From Asparagopsis taxiformis (lineage: Eukaryota > Rhodophyta > Florideophyceae > Bonnemaisoniales > Bonnemaisoniaceae): DNA of 64,000 bases. The DNA is taken from positions 1 to 64,000 of the forward strand of contig JALQPE010000025.1 of NCBI GenBank assembly GCA_030407315.1, written 5' to 3'. The number at the start of each line of letters is the position of its first letter. The stretch's first letter is position 1. The position numbers and the translations under genes were made by a program. Positions 1-10,193 of this stretch are shown here, piece after piece. The notes beneath the pieces were generated by a model. That model was not told where the DNA came from and did not search any database. It worked only from the letters and a program-made list of their open reading frames with translations.

Positions 1-932
1 AGCTGGCCGTCGGATCGTTGATTCCAGGGGCCATTTTAATTCTCACGAATGAGTAGTTCTCCATCTTTAAGGTTATTCTTCTCCAAGGGTTTAACGTCTG
101 TCGACGGATATTACACACGACTCGAGGTCGAATTTACAGTAACCTGCGACTCCGGGTGTACCTGTTTCGACTTTCCTCGTACCTCTCCTTGTACGGATGG
201 ATCCTCTCGTAACGCTTATTAGCGGTGTACTAAGCCCATGCGGCGAAGATGTTCTAGTAACTGAGGGTCCGAGAAAACTTGTACAATCACGTTTCTAGGT
301 CGAGAGACCAAATGTAGGACTTCTTTCTCGCTGCGAAGCGATAGAATTCTCCGGAAACGGAGGAGCGCAAGCGACTACTAGGAAAGCCCCGATCCAGCGA
401 GTACGCTGTAGAAATTATCTCCAATCGGCAGTGATCAGCCGGATTCCAAAAGGAGGAAAATTAGTAATACTCTAGGATCGAGTCCCTGCAACGGCCTTCA
501 ACTAAGAAGTCGGTAGAGTGGTAGCGCGGGTCTTCCACGAGATTCCTCCGACCAGGATTATTTCGTTCTGCCGTCCCCAACCTACTTAAAGGTTAGCTGG
601 GCTCGCGAATCCTCCGAATGGAGTATCTCCTTGTGCGAGTCGGACCGGATGGGGTGCGCGACTGCCAGCACCGGATCTGGTCATACTACCTCGCAGTAGG
701 AGTCTCCTGCACAGCCGTGACTCGGCGTCACGGCGCGTCGCGGTGTGTTGTGCGGGTCACGCGCGACGGAACACAATTGGGAATCGTAGATCTACTCTCG
801 TGAGAGAGGTTGCGCGCTGAAGAACGGTTGTAAGGCGCTTTCCAGGTGAATAGGATTTAGTCCACAATAGTGCTGAATTTATTGTAACCGTTGCGGTGAG
901 TCACCGTACTAAATACGTTGAAGTCGGATCTC

Positions 933-1001
933 GGTTGGCCAGGACCGCTAGTCCCGGCCAACCAGTGGGGTGGACCCTGTGGTCCCTACAAATCCCCCAC
1001 T
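933..1001. repeat. Two back-to-back inverted repeats (hairpins)
   Basis: The first hairpin pairs ggttggcc (933-940) with ggccaacc (956-963), an 8-bp GC-rich stem around a 15-nt loop. The second begins directly after it: an outer stem agtgggg (964-970) with ccccact (995-1001) encloses an inner stem ggacc (972-976) with ggtcc (981-985). All arms match perfectly. No gene adjoins them, so their role, whether RNA structure, element end or chance, is unknown. Confidence 0.6.
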
Positions 1002-3379
1002 ACACTGACACTTTTCGTGTACTTCTACAGTAAAATAATATTGCCACTATCACTAACAGTGTCGCTACTATTGTAGGATGACGTGTACGCGGGCCGACAT
1101 ACACGAGTTCGAAGGCTCGCGTCCCTGCTGTCTCCAAGCGCCACTACACGTGTCCGTGAATTCAAGTTACGATTGGCGCCGACCCTTCGTGATCCATCGC
1201 TCGCTGCGGCCGTTATCTTAGTTCCTGACCCTTCAGCCACGTCCGTACGCACTCGCGACCGCTCAGCGAACTACTCCAGCTCGTTAGCTGTTTTTATTGC
1301 AAATTGGTTTGCATTCGCGCCTCCCTGCAAGGCGCAGTGTCCCACAAGAAGGAGTGCAACTGCGTGTACCGTGTGGAATGAGTCGGGCTTGAGGGAGAGA
1401 ACAGTCGAATATGGGGTGGTGCGACACTTAAATTTCGCACACTGTACAACTGATGACGTCTCGGTACAGTGCGACAGCTTTGTATTCACCAATCTCCCCT
1501 GTACATTTTGTGGCACACCCTCTCGGCAAAAAAAATTCAGCCCTAGCTGCTGGGTTTCGACCGCTCTGTTGTGGCCGAAATTTCCGATGCTGGAGGGAAA
1601 ACTTGTGATTCCAGCCCAACGTGGATAGCTACCACTCTAGGATAGGCTTCAGCAAAATGGTAGCTTAACTAGCTTTATTTGAAAATAGGAACAGTGGGAA
1701 ACGGGCAACTGAATGTGTAATTTCTGCTAAATTTCTACTATCGCTCGTTATAGTTACAGGACTTGAGATTCACTATTTTTTGTTTCAGTCCCGAAAGAGC
1801 AACGACGTGGTTCGCTTGGGTGAGTAAAAAAATAATTTACCGTTCACTCTACCCTTCCATATCCTTGAACCCGCGGGTGTTTCTTCCAGTGGCAAAATTT
1901 CAACTACTGTTTTATCATTTCAATCTAATCTATGGGGGTTAAACGTGGCCTCACATGAGGTCACTTATCTGATAGAGACTTTGTTCCAACGAAATAGACT
2001 ATCAATGCATTGACAAATGTTCTTATCTCATTCGCTATCTATCAAGCTCAATTCTACAAGTGCACCTGTATCATGACTTTGTCACACGAAGGGTACATGC
2101 ATCCCAACTCGACAGGAGAGAAGTGAATCGAGCAACTGGCAAATACGCGGCGTGTGCATATGTCCAGCTAAACGCTTTTCAGCTTTGGCCCTCACTCAGT
2201 TGTCAAATTAGGCCCACCAGGTCCAGACCGTGCCCCAAGAGAGGGAAATCAATTTACGTTGCATTTCGTGCGACAGTTTGAAGCGATGTGCAATTGTTGA
2301 CATTTTTCAAATTTTGGAATAAACGAGTGCATTGGTTGCTGGTAATTGAGAGAGAAAGCAATTAAATCGGCTGGCCCACTGCGTGGCGGATCTGAGATAC
2401 TGTATGCGCTCTACCGCGGGTGGATTCATTTTAGCGCGTAACGCAGAAACTAGCGGCTGCTCACATGCACATTAATGAGATGCCGAACATAGTTGAAATG
2501 TTTTTCTATTTGGCTGATCCCTCTTTCAGAAAGTGTAAGGCGTTCGTCAAACAATTATAGATTTGTGATCGGTTAAAATTGATTTGGTCATAAATTGCCC
2601 TTTTTCTATTGGTGAATGTGTGATTGGTCAGGTAGGAAAACTAAATTTAATTTGGAGACGGAAACGCAGACAGAGCTGAGCTGGAAAGGGAGATATTGAG
2701 ACAATAACGCACAAACGACTCTCGAGTTGTGATGGAGTTGAGAAAAATGATGTGATGATAGATATGACCATTTAGAGGTAAGCACGTGAGCTATTATTGC
2801 GAGTAAAACTGTAACAGCGATGTCGAAATTCGAGGACAGCAGGATTATGCACTCCTCTGGCATGTTTGTGAAAGAATAGGTTTGCTTGTAAAACGATGGT
2901 CTGACGTGAGGCAAATGAGGGCTATGGGGTGTTATTGGTTGAGCGGTATTAAGGAAGGCGTGTGTGGCACTCGACTGGTGTGTGATCATCGCGCTGCACT
3001 GAGTGTCTGTCGGTATGGGGTTAGATCGCTTTACAGGGAGTCGCACCTTCTGAAGATGATGGTTCAATGGTTTGAAATCAGACAAGGGGGAAATGATTTG
3101 CAAGATACATATGGCAGATTTTGAGTACAGGTCAAGGAAATTACAGCAGGACGGAAAACTAGTGGGCGTGGGCAGATTTATCATAAAAACATATCAAGAA
3201 GGATGCACAGTCCATTCGGGACATGTGAGCGGTGGTAACAGAGAGAAACATGTAATTTACATATACGGAGAGAAAAGTGGTTTTCCAAGAGAGAAGTTGA
3301 ATTGGCGCGAGAAGGAAAACGTTCCAGCGGGGATCGAAGTCGGGACAGTGAGAAACCGAGCAAGTTTTAGAAAGTTTTG

Positions 3380-3391
3380 CATCACGTGATG
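3380..3391. repeat. 12-bp perfect palindrome with CACGTG core
   Basis: The sequence catcacgtgatg equals its own reverse complement. CACGTG is the core recognised by bHLH and bZIP factors in plants and fungi, but no gene start lies nearby, so a regulatory role is only a possibility. Confidence 0.35.
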
Positions 3392-4741
3392 AGGAGTGCC
3401 CTTCGACAAGCTTCCACCAATGTTTTACGTTTACATTGGCGGCGAAGCATTTTATCGAAATGAAGTATGTGTACGGTAGCGCATGATTCAAATTGTTTGA
3501 ACACGAACATGATTGGATAGACATGGATCATGCAATGCTCGGCGAGCAAAATGGTAGGGTTGCAATAGACATAACTGTGGCTAGCTGGCTGATAATGACG
3601 CAGTTGATCTACAGCTTGTTTGAGCCTTTATGGTATATGGAGACGGTAGTCACGGGGGTGTCACGCCAGGCCAGGCTAGGCCAGGCGTGCGTCAGTGGAG
3701 GCAGGAGAAAAATGCGCTGCTGGCACTGCACTGCCATGCCATGCCACGCTACGGCACGCCCCCTTCGCGGAGGCAACTCGTCAGATCCACGGCTGTGTGC
3801 AGTGCACACGCCGCCTAGTAGTGCCAACAAAGCATTGTGCTTTCGTCTTCTCTAATCTCTTGTCATCCGCCCGTTACGCTAATTCGAGCATATATGTTGG
3901 GGCTGAATTGTCATATTCTTTGAGAGCCGAAGCGGCGGCCAATGAACGCGCAATGCTACAACAGCGAGCGCCACCAGGGATGAAACGTAAGCGTGAATCA
4001 ACTTGTTGATTGGCATTCCACACTACACGTGCGGCTGTGTGGCGCCGCCGCAAAACTGCAAATAACTAGAGGGCACCATATGGCAGGCGGTCATTCCCTT
4101 CAAATCGCCGTCATTCATGCAAAGCATTCAATCAGAAACTGCAGGGGAATTCATATCTTGCAATAATGATGATGATGCACTTTCGAGTATCACATATCAA
4201 TGATACCATATGTCCGGCGTCCGGCCCGCTTCCGGACCGGTTCCGCCTCCGTTGCGTACGTATCACAGCGTCCAGCTTGTATCTGGATGGCACGGTACAG
4301 CGTTTGGCCGTGTCCAAGCCGTTGAAACAACGTGTACAGCTCGAGGTGACATTGAAGGGAAAACATCTCCCATATTCTATTGCAGCCACTCCCATTCAAT
4401 GCCTCGGTAGCACGTCGCCGATCGTATGACAACTCGAGTCCCGTATTGTTTCTTCTTTCGTCGAACGGAACGTTCCCTTCCAACGACTTCATTCCAGCTC
4501 CTGATACTTTTTCCTGCCCCATGCATCCATTTCGTCGTAAGCCCACTATGCCTAAATTCACCGTTTCACGCCACCTCTCCCTCTCTTCCAATCCTCATCA
4601 CATCTAGGGTTTCTCTCTCGCCCGCCCTCGCACTACATAAGAAAAAAAACATACAACCTCCCTCCTCGACTCACGGTCCATCTCACCGCAAATTTTCAGC
4701 TCTTACAAACCCTCTCCCACTCTCACACACACTCTTTCCCA

Positions 4742-5487
4742 ATGGATCTCAGAGAAATCGTTCACGGACACAAGTCCTCCGCATCAAAAATGGCTCGTCC
4801 AAACAATGGACCCCCCTCTATCGCCCCTTCGTCCCCGACGTCACGCAATACCTCCTCCAGACCTAAACCCAAGGTCAGACCAAACTTCCCCCCGACTGAA
4901 TCCATTCACAAAACACCTCATGCTAACCTCGTCGGCAGTTCTAAAGGCCAACCCGTTCTTGAGTGCGATCTGTGTAAGAGAACCTTTGAAACCAAAGACA
5001 CTTTTGATCAGCATAATTTAGTGTTTCACAAACGAAACAAAGTACCAGCCAAACCAAGACCTGCCGCATTTCCCTGCCCTCAATGTGGAAAGGCGTTTAC
5101 ATCGCCCTCCAAGATGAATGTACATCGCAATGCTACTCATGAGAAGCTGCGGCCTTTCCAATGCAATGTGTGCGACAAATCGTTTGGCTACAAGGGAGGT
5201 ACGTGCTTTTCTCTCTCTCTCGCGCCGAGTTGTACTCATCTCATCATTGACACCTCTCTGATATTGTCGTGAACAGATTTGACCAAGCACATGGCTACGC
5301 ACTCTGGCATCAAAGCACACTCGTGTTACATATGTGGAACCAAGTTTGCTCGTAATTTCTACGTCAAGGTAAGCCGATTGACAGCTTGTATAATCTGTTG
5401 CATGCATGGTAATGGTACTAACCTACGACATATACGCAGCGACATATTGAAACTGTGCATGAGAAGAAACCTCATTCGTCAAGATAA
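4742..5487 (+). CDS. C2H2 zinc-finger protein, three exons
   Basis: Probably a DNA-binding nuclear protein of 198 residues. I join exons 4742-5198, 5277-5368 and 5440-5487. Intron 1 is 78 nt (GTACGT to CAG); intron 2 is 71 nt (GTAAGC to CAG) and holds a perfect TACTAAC branch point at 5416-5422. The splices are supported because they complete the zinc fingers. Four C2H2 fingers result: C75/C78/H91/H96, C112/C115/H128/H133, C141/C144/H157/H161 and C169/C172/H185/H190. Finger 3 is split by intron 1 and finger 4 by intron 2. The first 70 residues are Ser/Pro-rich and look disordered. The ATG at 4742 is the first in frame; M17 is an alternative. The target is unknown. Confidence 0.85.
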
Positions 5488-6005
5488 TGTAGCAAACTGT
5501 CGCGGCAACTAGTGCTGTTGCACAACATGTTGGCGGTGCGAGGGTTCGCGTGCGCATCAAGTCTCGAGTATACAGCAAAGCACTTGAGCATCAACTGTAT
5601 ATTCTAGAAGCACATGTATGAAAAAAAAAGTCACGAGCGGCGGAGAAGATGAATCCTTCCCTTTTATGGAAAAGCAGCCCTCGAGATTGGAACGTATGAG
5701 AAGATGAGGAGTGTGGATTAGGCGTGCTCGGCTTTGCATCACTAGAGCAATGTTATGTTCGAACTGTATGGATCCATGACGTGACCAAACAATTTGGATG
5801 GTGCAGTAAATAACATTATGGGGTACATGTCATTACAGAGATATATATAACTTTGCCGCCAAAAAAATTGGCCTCTGCAGATTGAGACAATTTCCACAAA
5901 AAGGACACCTGTCCCCATCCTCGACATTCAACTGCGCCAGTGCGCGTGCGACCATCGCGGGCGCGCGCGCGTTTCCATTGCACGCACAACGCAAACTTGG
6001 CATCC
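5488..6005. other. Intergenic, tandem genes
   Basis: This lies between two genes on the plus strand. I see no gene in it. The last 70 bases are rich in GCGC and CG dinucleotides and probably belong to the promoter or 5' UTR of the DDT-domain gene. The frame of that gene stays open up to 5940 but contains no ATG before 6006. Confidence 0.5.
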
Positions 6006-7022
6006 ATGGCGCGTGGCGCCGCTCAAGACCGCGCCGACGTACCAATTGCTGCGAAATCCGCTCCACTGCTTGCGCGCGCTCCCGTCACGACACACATGCT
6101 GCTTCCCAATCACGCCGCTGCGCCCGGTCCATCTGCCCCTGCCTCACATGCAAATACAATCGTCGCCCCACTCACCGATCTCCAGCGTGTTCAGCGCAAG
6201 TGGCAGATGGCGTCCTGCGCTCATTTCCTCACCGTATTCGCCCACGTTCTGCCCTTGAAAGACCTCGCGCCGGACACTGCCGAGGATCTCACTCCCAGCT
6301 TGCTCGAGCACGCGATTACACACCCTGATCTGAATGCAGAGGCATGCATTGCCTTGCGAGACGTTTTAATAGCTTTGCTCGTTGTTATTGGCGCCGCCTC
6401 CCACAAGAACGCGCCAAGCACATGGTTCCAATCATTGCGAATGTTTGTCCAACGCCGTCCGGCCGAATTTCTCGACTGCTATAATGGCTCCGAAAATCTC
6501 CTCATGCCCTTTGAGAACGGCATGGACTTTCTTGTCTCTGTTGGTTGGCACGTGCGCCTCGGTATGTTACTCGCCTTGTGTGACATTGCCGCAGAGGAAG
6601 CGCCCGCACTCCGCGAGGCTATTCGTGAGGCGGAGGTTACGTCGAATCAGGCAAAGAGCGAAATTGACGCTCGCGGTTATCGATTGCGCCCGATTGGAAG
6701 ATGCAGTAAGAAGCGCTTCCATTACAAAGTTGGTAAGACTAGAATTTATTCAGGCTACAAGCGCAAAGGTCCCGGTGCTGTGTTGGTAGAATGTTCCGAT
6801 TCCGATTCGATGGTGCAGTTGGCCGATGCCCTTTCCTCTAGTGGTCATCTGCGCGACGAGAACATTGCGGTAAAGATAAGAGAGATGGTCGCACCCATGG
6901 TAGAGATGGAGGAGAGAATGAAGCGCAAAACGGAGAAGAAAAAGTTACTGGAGATTCAGAAGGAGGAATCGCGCAGGCGAAATGCTGCCCGACCTCGACG
7001 GTCAAAAGCATCATATCTATGA
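6006..7022 (+). CDS. Small DDT-WHIM domain protein (chromatin factor)
   Basis: A 338-residue protein. Residues about 65-125 look like a DDT domain (helix with WQMASCAHFLTVF, then an LxxLxxDL-type segment). Residues 175-210 resemble WHIM1 (RLGMLLALCDIA then ALREAIREAE). Residues 224-275 resemble WHIM2 (RGYRLRPIG, then a basic/aromatic stretch ending near RIYSG). The C-terminus (300-338) is a Lys/Arg/Glu-rich coil with a likely nuclear signal. In known families (ACF1/BAZ, plant RLT and DDR proteins) DDT plus WHIM forms the module that binds ISWI remodelers and spaces nucleosomes. Here nothing else is present: no bromodomain, PHD or homeodomain. The start is the first ATG in the frame. The domain calls are by eye; WHIM2 is the least certain. 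Confidence 0.72.
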   Translation: MARGAAQDRADVPIAAKSAPLLARAPVTTHMLLPNHAAAPGPSAPASHANTIVAPLTDLQRVQRKWQMASCAHFLTVFAHVLPLKDLAPDTAEDLTPSLLEHAITHPDLNAEACIALRDVLIALLVVIGAASHKNAPSTWFQSLRMFVQRRPAEFLDCYNGSENLLMPFENGMDFLVSVGWHVRLGMLLALCDIAAEEAPALREAIREAEVTSNQAKSEIDARGYRLRPIGRCSKKRFHYKVGKTRIYSGYKRKGPGAVLVECSDSDSMVQLADALSSSGHLRDENIAVKIREMVAPMVEMEERMKRKTEKKKLLEIQKEESRRRNAARPRRSKASYL

Positions 7023-7254
7023 ACGACTAACTTGGGCCGTTTCAGTCTTGTTGTAACTCTCAATATGAAGTTTAGCCTTGCATCACTTTTCGCAATGTAA
7101 CATATTGTTGGAAGACGACAAGATATCTTGTACAGTTCTGTAAACATACGACATTCCCATTCTAGCCTCATCCTTCCCGATACTACAAATCTTTCAGTTT
7201 ATATATTGACTATCACAGTTTCAAGTTGCTACGGATGTAGATTACACTAAGCTT

Positions 7255-8172
7255 TCAGCCCTCACGCGCAGCGCCACCAAGAGAAATTCGCATTGCGGCG
7301 CCAGAGAAGAAAGGGTCGTCGAGACAGTCAGCTGCGCTCAGGCGCCAGCTTTTGCGACACTTTTTCAAGCCAATATCTTCGCCAGCCGTGGTACGGGATC
7401 CCAGAAGCTTTTTGAAAAGCGAATATGGACGAGCGATAAACAAGTTGATAAGACAGAGTAGGATATAGGATAGGGCATCTAGCACGGTCAAGATGAGAGT
7501 TGATGTCGGTGAGGAAGGTGGTCGCGGCTGTAGGGTTTGGGCTTGAAGCATGTCTAATCTACTTTCCAAAAGGGCAGTTGCGCGTGCCTGTTCATTGAGA
7601 GATTCCTGGAGCAACTTTTGTTGAGCTTCATGCGATGTATGCAATTCGAAAATTTGTTGGGACAAATCCTGACTCATCTGTTGCAACTGCGAATTGGTGT
7701 ATGCAGATTCAGACGCAATGGGGGGCATTCGACATGCTGCGCGTCGCGACCGAATCGCTTCTCGCGAAGGATTCTTGGTTTCAAAAGATGCCAGGTGCGT
7801 TTGCACGTCGGGTATCGAAGGTGAGGGTGGAGTGGGACAGATTGGCGATACGGCAGTTGGCAATGGTGTAAGCTGTTGGATTGAATCGTTGGAATCGTCT
7901 CCATTTTGAGAATCACACTCTGAACGAACTCGCTTTACACCTGCGAAACGCGGTAGCTGGACAGCAGATGCAGACGTAGATGGCAGTGGTAGAGTGTGGC
8001 TTTCGGAGTCAGAAGTTTGCACGAGTGGAGAGGTTGTTGTCGACGAAGGAGCTGAAAAAGCGCGAGTTCTCTTGGAGGGTGTGAAAGGAAGCAGTCTTCC
8101 CAAATTGGAAAGGGCGATGCGACGAGATGTGGAAAGCGGAGACTCCGGGCTTCCGCGCGAACGGGAGGGCAT
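7255..8172 (-). CDS. Unknown coiled-coil protein with one membrane segment
   Basis: A 305-residue protein I do not recognise. Residues 1-150 are Ser/Pro/Thr-rich with basic patches and look disordered. About 158-210 is a Gln/Leu/Glu-rich coiled coil (SQLQQMSQDLSQQIFEL). A hydrophobic stretch at about 225-250 (LILTVLDALSYILLCLINLF) is long enough to cross a membrane once. A basic tail of about 55 residues follows. The layout resembles single-pass tethers or SUN/golgin-like proteins, but no named domain is visible. It is convergent with the DDT gene (232 bp apart) and divergent from USP14. The ATG at 8172 is the first in frame. Confidence 0.6.
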   Translation of the reverse strand: MPSRSRGSPESPLSTSRRIALSNLGRLLPFTPSKRTRAFSAPSSTTTSPLVQTSDSESHTLPLPSTSASAVQLPRFAGVKRVRSECDSQNGDDSNDSIQQLTPLPTAVSPICPTPPSPSIPDVQTHLASFETKNPSREAIRSRRAACRMPPIASESAYTNSQLQQMSQDLSQQIFELHTSHEAQQKLLQESLNEQARATALLESRLDMLQAQTLQPRPPSSPTSTLILTVLDALSYILLCLINLFIARPYSLFKKLLGSRTTAGEDIGLKKCRKSWRLSAADCLDDPFFSGAAMRISLGGAAREG

Positions 8173-8670
8173 TTTGATGGTCGATACAAGATGTTTTCGG
8201 ATGATGCGGTGTGCTTTTATGGTGCGAGGCAGTTGACCATCGCTTTACCTGCTGGCGAAACAGAAAGTTGGTGGCCGACATCCGTAATGACGTTGTTGGG
8301 TTGCGCCGAAGCTGGAACGGATGCATCGATTGAGCATGATGTGTTTGTACACGTGTGGCTCGGGAAGGACATATAATTGGTTGTTTAGATAAAATATGAT
8401 TGATGAATTTTATCCGTTGCAATGATGATGTGATATAGTTGTCGCGAAACTTGATTGGCAGAAAGAAAGGGAATTAGTATTTGATTGGATAATAAACACT
8501 TGGCAAATCGTTCAGGGCAATCAAAGCTGGAGGCTGCCGATGAGACAAACGACGCTCGCGTTTCACAGATCAATTACTCCGTCTCCATCGCGACAAGCGT
8601 CCGCACTGCGAATCCCCTGTTCAACTCAATACACAATTGTTCTTCAGCATTTCTCTGTCTCGCATTAGGC
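8173..8670. promoter_or_regulatory. Divergent promoter region (unknown membrane protein / USP14)
   Basis: This 498-bp gap separates two divergent starts, so it should carry both promoters. Two ATTGG (reverse CCAAT) motifs lie 30 bp apart at 8454-8458 and 8484-8488, about 190-220 bp before the USP14 ATG. The USP14 frame is open through part of the gap but has no ATG there. Confidence 0.4.
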
Positions 8671-10113
8671 ATGGCGCCTAACGCTTCATACACAATCACC
8701 GTAAAATGGGGCAAGCAAATCTTCAAAGAGGTCGTTGTTGATACGTGCGAAACACCAGAGGTATTCAAATCCCAGTTGTGGACCCTCACCGGTATACCAC
8801 CCCATCGACAGACCATTATTGGGTTGAAGGGTGGAAAGCTTCGCGACGATTCACAATGGTCTGCCACAGGAATTCGTGACAATATGACCTTAATGCTGAT
8901 GGGTACACCGGATAAATCTGTTTTACCCCCGCCGCCGAAAAACCGTCATGTTCGAGATGATCTCGACGCCACTGCTGATGATCCCATGTACGAGCCGCCA
9001 TCAGTCGGACCTCCAGGCCTCACGAATTTGGGAAACACCTGCTACATGAACTCTTCGGTGCAATGTCTCAAGGCTGTCCCCCCGCTCGTGGAAGCGCTCC
9101 AATCCTATCGCGGTAGTACAACTGCAGTCAATCCAGCGGAAAGGCTATCTGCCAGCTTGAGGGATGTCATTAGTAGGCTCAGGTCGGGCAACAGCGCGTC
9201 GATTAATCCTGTTGCCTTTCTCGCAGTTTTGCGTCAGGTGTATCCGCAATTTGGCGAGCGTGGCCGTGACGGTATGTATATGCAGCAAGATGCTGAGGAA
9301 TGCTGGGGGGAAATCCTTTCTCGACTGGCATCTGCAATGAAAACGAATGAGGGTAATAAGGTTGATCAGATTTTCTCCATTGAGACAGTTGCTGTTGATA
9401 CGTGTGAAGAAGGTGATCCTCCTGAAACTGTGTCTCGTTCCGAAAATGTGCGTGCGCTGAAATGCCACATTTCGCAGTCGGTCAATCATCTTTCACAGGG
9501 CATCAGGGAAGGACTAGAAGAGACAATTGAGAAGCGAAGCGAGGCCCTCGATAAATCTGCGAAATGGAAGCGAAGCTCTCGATTGCAAAAGATTCCGCCA
9601 TTTCTCATTGTTCAGTTTGTGAGGTTCTATTGGAAACCAGTGGAAAATGTCAAGGCCAAGATTTTGCGCAATGTCTCCTTTCCTGTCGAACTGGACGTTT
9701 TTGAATTCTGTACGGACGAGCTCAAGGCCAAATTATCTGCGAAACGAGATGAGATTTCTGCTGCTGTCGAGGTAGGGGATGCTAAGACAGGCGAAAAGTC
9801 AACAGCCACTGCTGCATCCGCTTCAAGTGCAGCACCGGAGACGATGGATACCGGTGGGAGTGGTGATGATATCGAAACTGTTTATGCTGCAGAAACTGGA
9901 AACTACGAATTGTGTGCAGTTCTAACGCATCAAGGCAGAGCCACTGATGCCGGACATTATGTAGCATGGGTGAAAGATAAGGGAACGCGCTGGTTCAAGT
10001 TTGATGATGACAAGGTATCTGTACATGGGGAAGAGGATGTCAAGAAATTGTCTGGTGGCGGCGATTGGCACATGGCATACATGTGTTTGTACAGAGCGAA
10101 GAACACAATGTAA
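8671..10113 (+). CDS. USP14: Proteasome-associated ubiquitin carboxyl-terminal hydrolase, USP14/Ubp6 type
   Basis: A 480-residue deubiquitinase expected to sit on the 19S proteasome and trim ubiquitin from substrates. Residues 4-80 form a ubiquitin-like domain (YTITVKWGKQ start, GLKGGKL near 50), the family's proteasome anchor. The USP domain follows: Cys box GLTNLGNTCYMNS with catalytic Cys124, QQDAEECW downstream, and the His box DAGHYVAWVKD with catalytic His429. A low-complexity Ala/Ser/Glu insert lies before the His box. Length and order match human USP14 (about 494 residues). The start is the ATG at 8671; the upstream open frame has no ATG, and the protein then begins right at the ubiquitin-like fold. 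The convergent neighbour is only 80 bp away. Confidence 0.95.
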   Translation: MAPNASYTITVKWGKQIFKEVVVDTCETPEVFKSQLWTLTGIPPHRQTIIGLKGGKLRDDSQWSATGIRDNMTLMLMGTPDKSVLPPPPKNRHVRDDLDATADDPMYEPPSVGPPGLTNLGNTCYMNSSVQCLKAVPPLVEALQSYRGSTTAVNPAERLSASLRDVISRLRSGNSASINPVAFLAVLRQVYPQFGERGRDGMYMQQDAEECWGEILSRLASAMKTNEGNKVDQIFSIETVAVDTCEEGDPPETVSRSENVRALKCHISQSVNHLSQGIREGLEETIEKRSEALDKSAKWKRSSRLQKIPPFLIVQFVRFYWKPVENVKAKILRNVSFPVELDVFEFCTDELKAKLSAKRDEISAAVEVGDAKTGEKSTATAASASSAAPETMDTGGSGDDIETVYAAETGNYELCAVLTHQGRATDAGHYVAWVKDKGTRWFKFDDDKVSVHGEEDVKKLSGGGDWHMAYMCLYRAKNTM

Positions 10114-10193
10114 GGATGTGATGTCTCGGGGATTTGGGCTTGGTAGCACAACCATTAATATTTTGATACTCACAGTGGCCGTACCGTCTTTGG

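Larger units (their letters stand above)
1..4741. other. Gene-poor left end
   Basis: I see no supportable gene in these 4.7 kb. Open frames are short, overlap on both strands, mostly lack an ATG and resemble nothing I recognise. The longest with an ATG (2606-3184, minus strand, 192 codons) lies where the plus strand is purine-rich, which by itself removes stop codons from the minus strand. Structure present: two adjacent hairpins at 933-1001, a 12-bp perfect palindrome with a CACGTG core at 3380-3391, and short GCC/GGC-rich direct repeats near 3660-3760. The last 150 bases are pyrimidine-rich and probably hold the promoter and 5' UTR of the zinc-finger gene that follows. A decayed mobile element is possible, but I see no terminal repeats or reverse transcriptase motifs. 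Confidence 0.55.

Noticed and set aside
618..803. 61-codon open frame with an ATG in the left gene-poor region
   Set aside because: Short, no recognisable motif, isolated, and within the length expected by chance.
1..1000. Possible ribosomal RNA or organelle DNA insert
   Set aside because: I compared both strands with remembered conserved 18S and 28S blocks and found no convincing match.
1083..1628. 181-codon open frame on the plus strand
   Set aside because: It begins at GTG and has no ATG until near its end; the product is Arg/Ser/Cys-rich with no domain and overlaps equally poor frames on the other strand.
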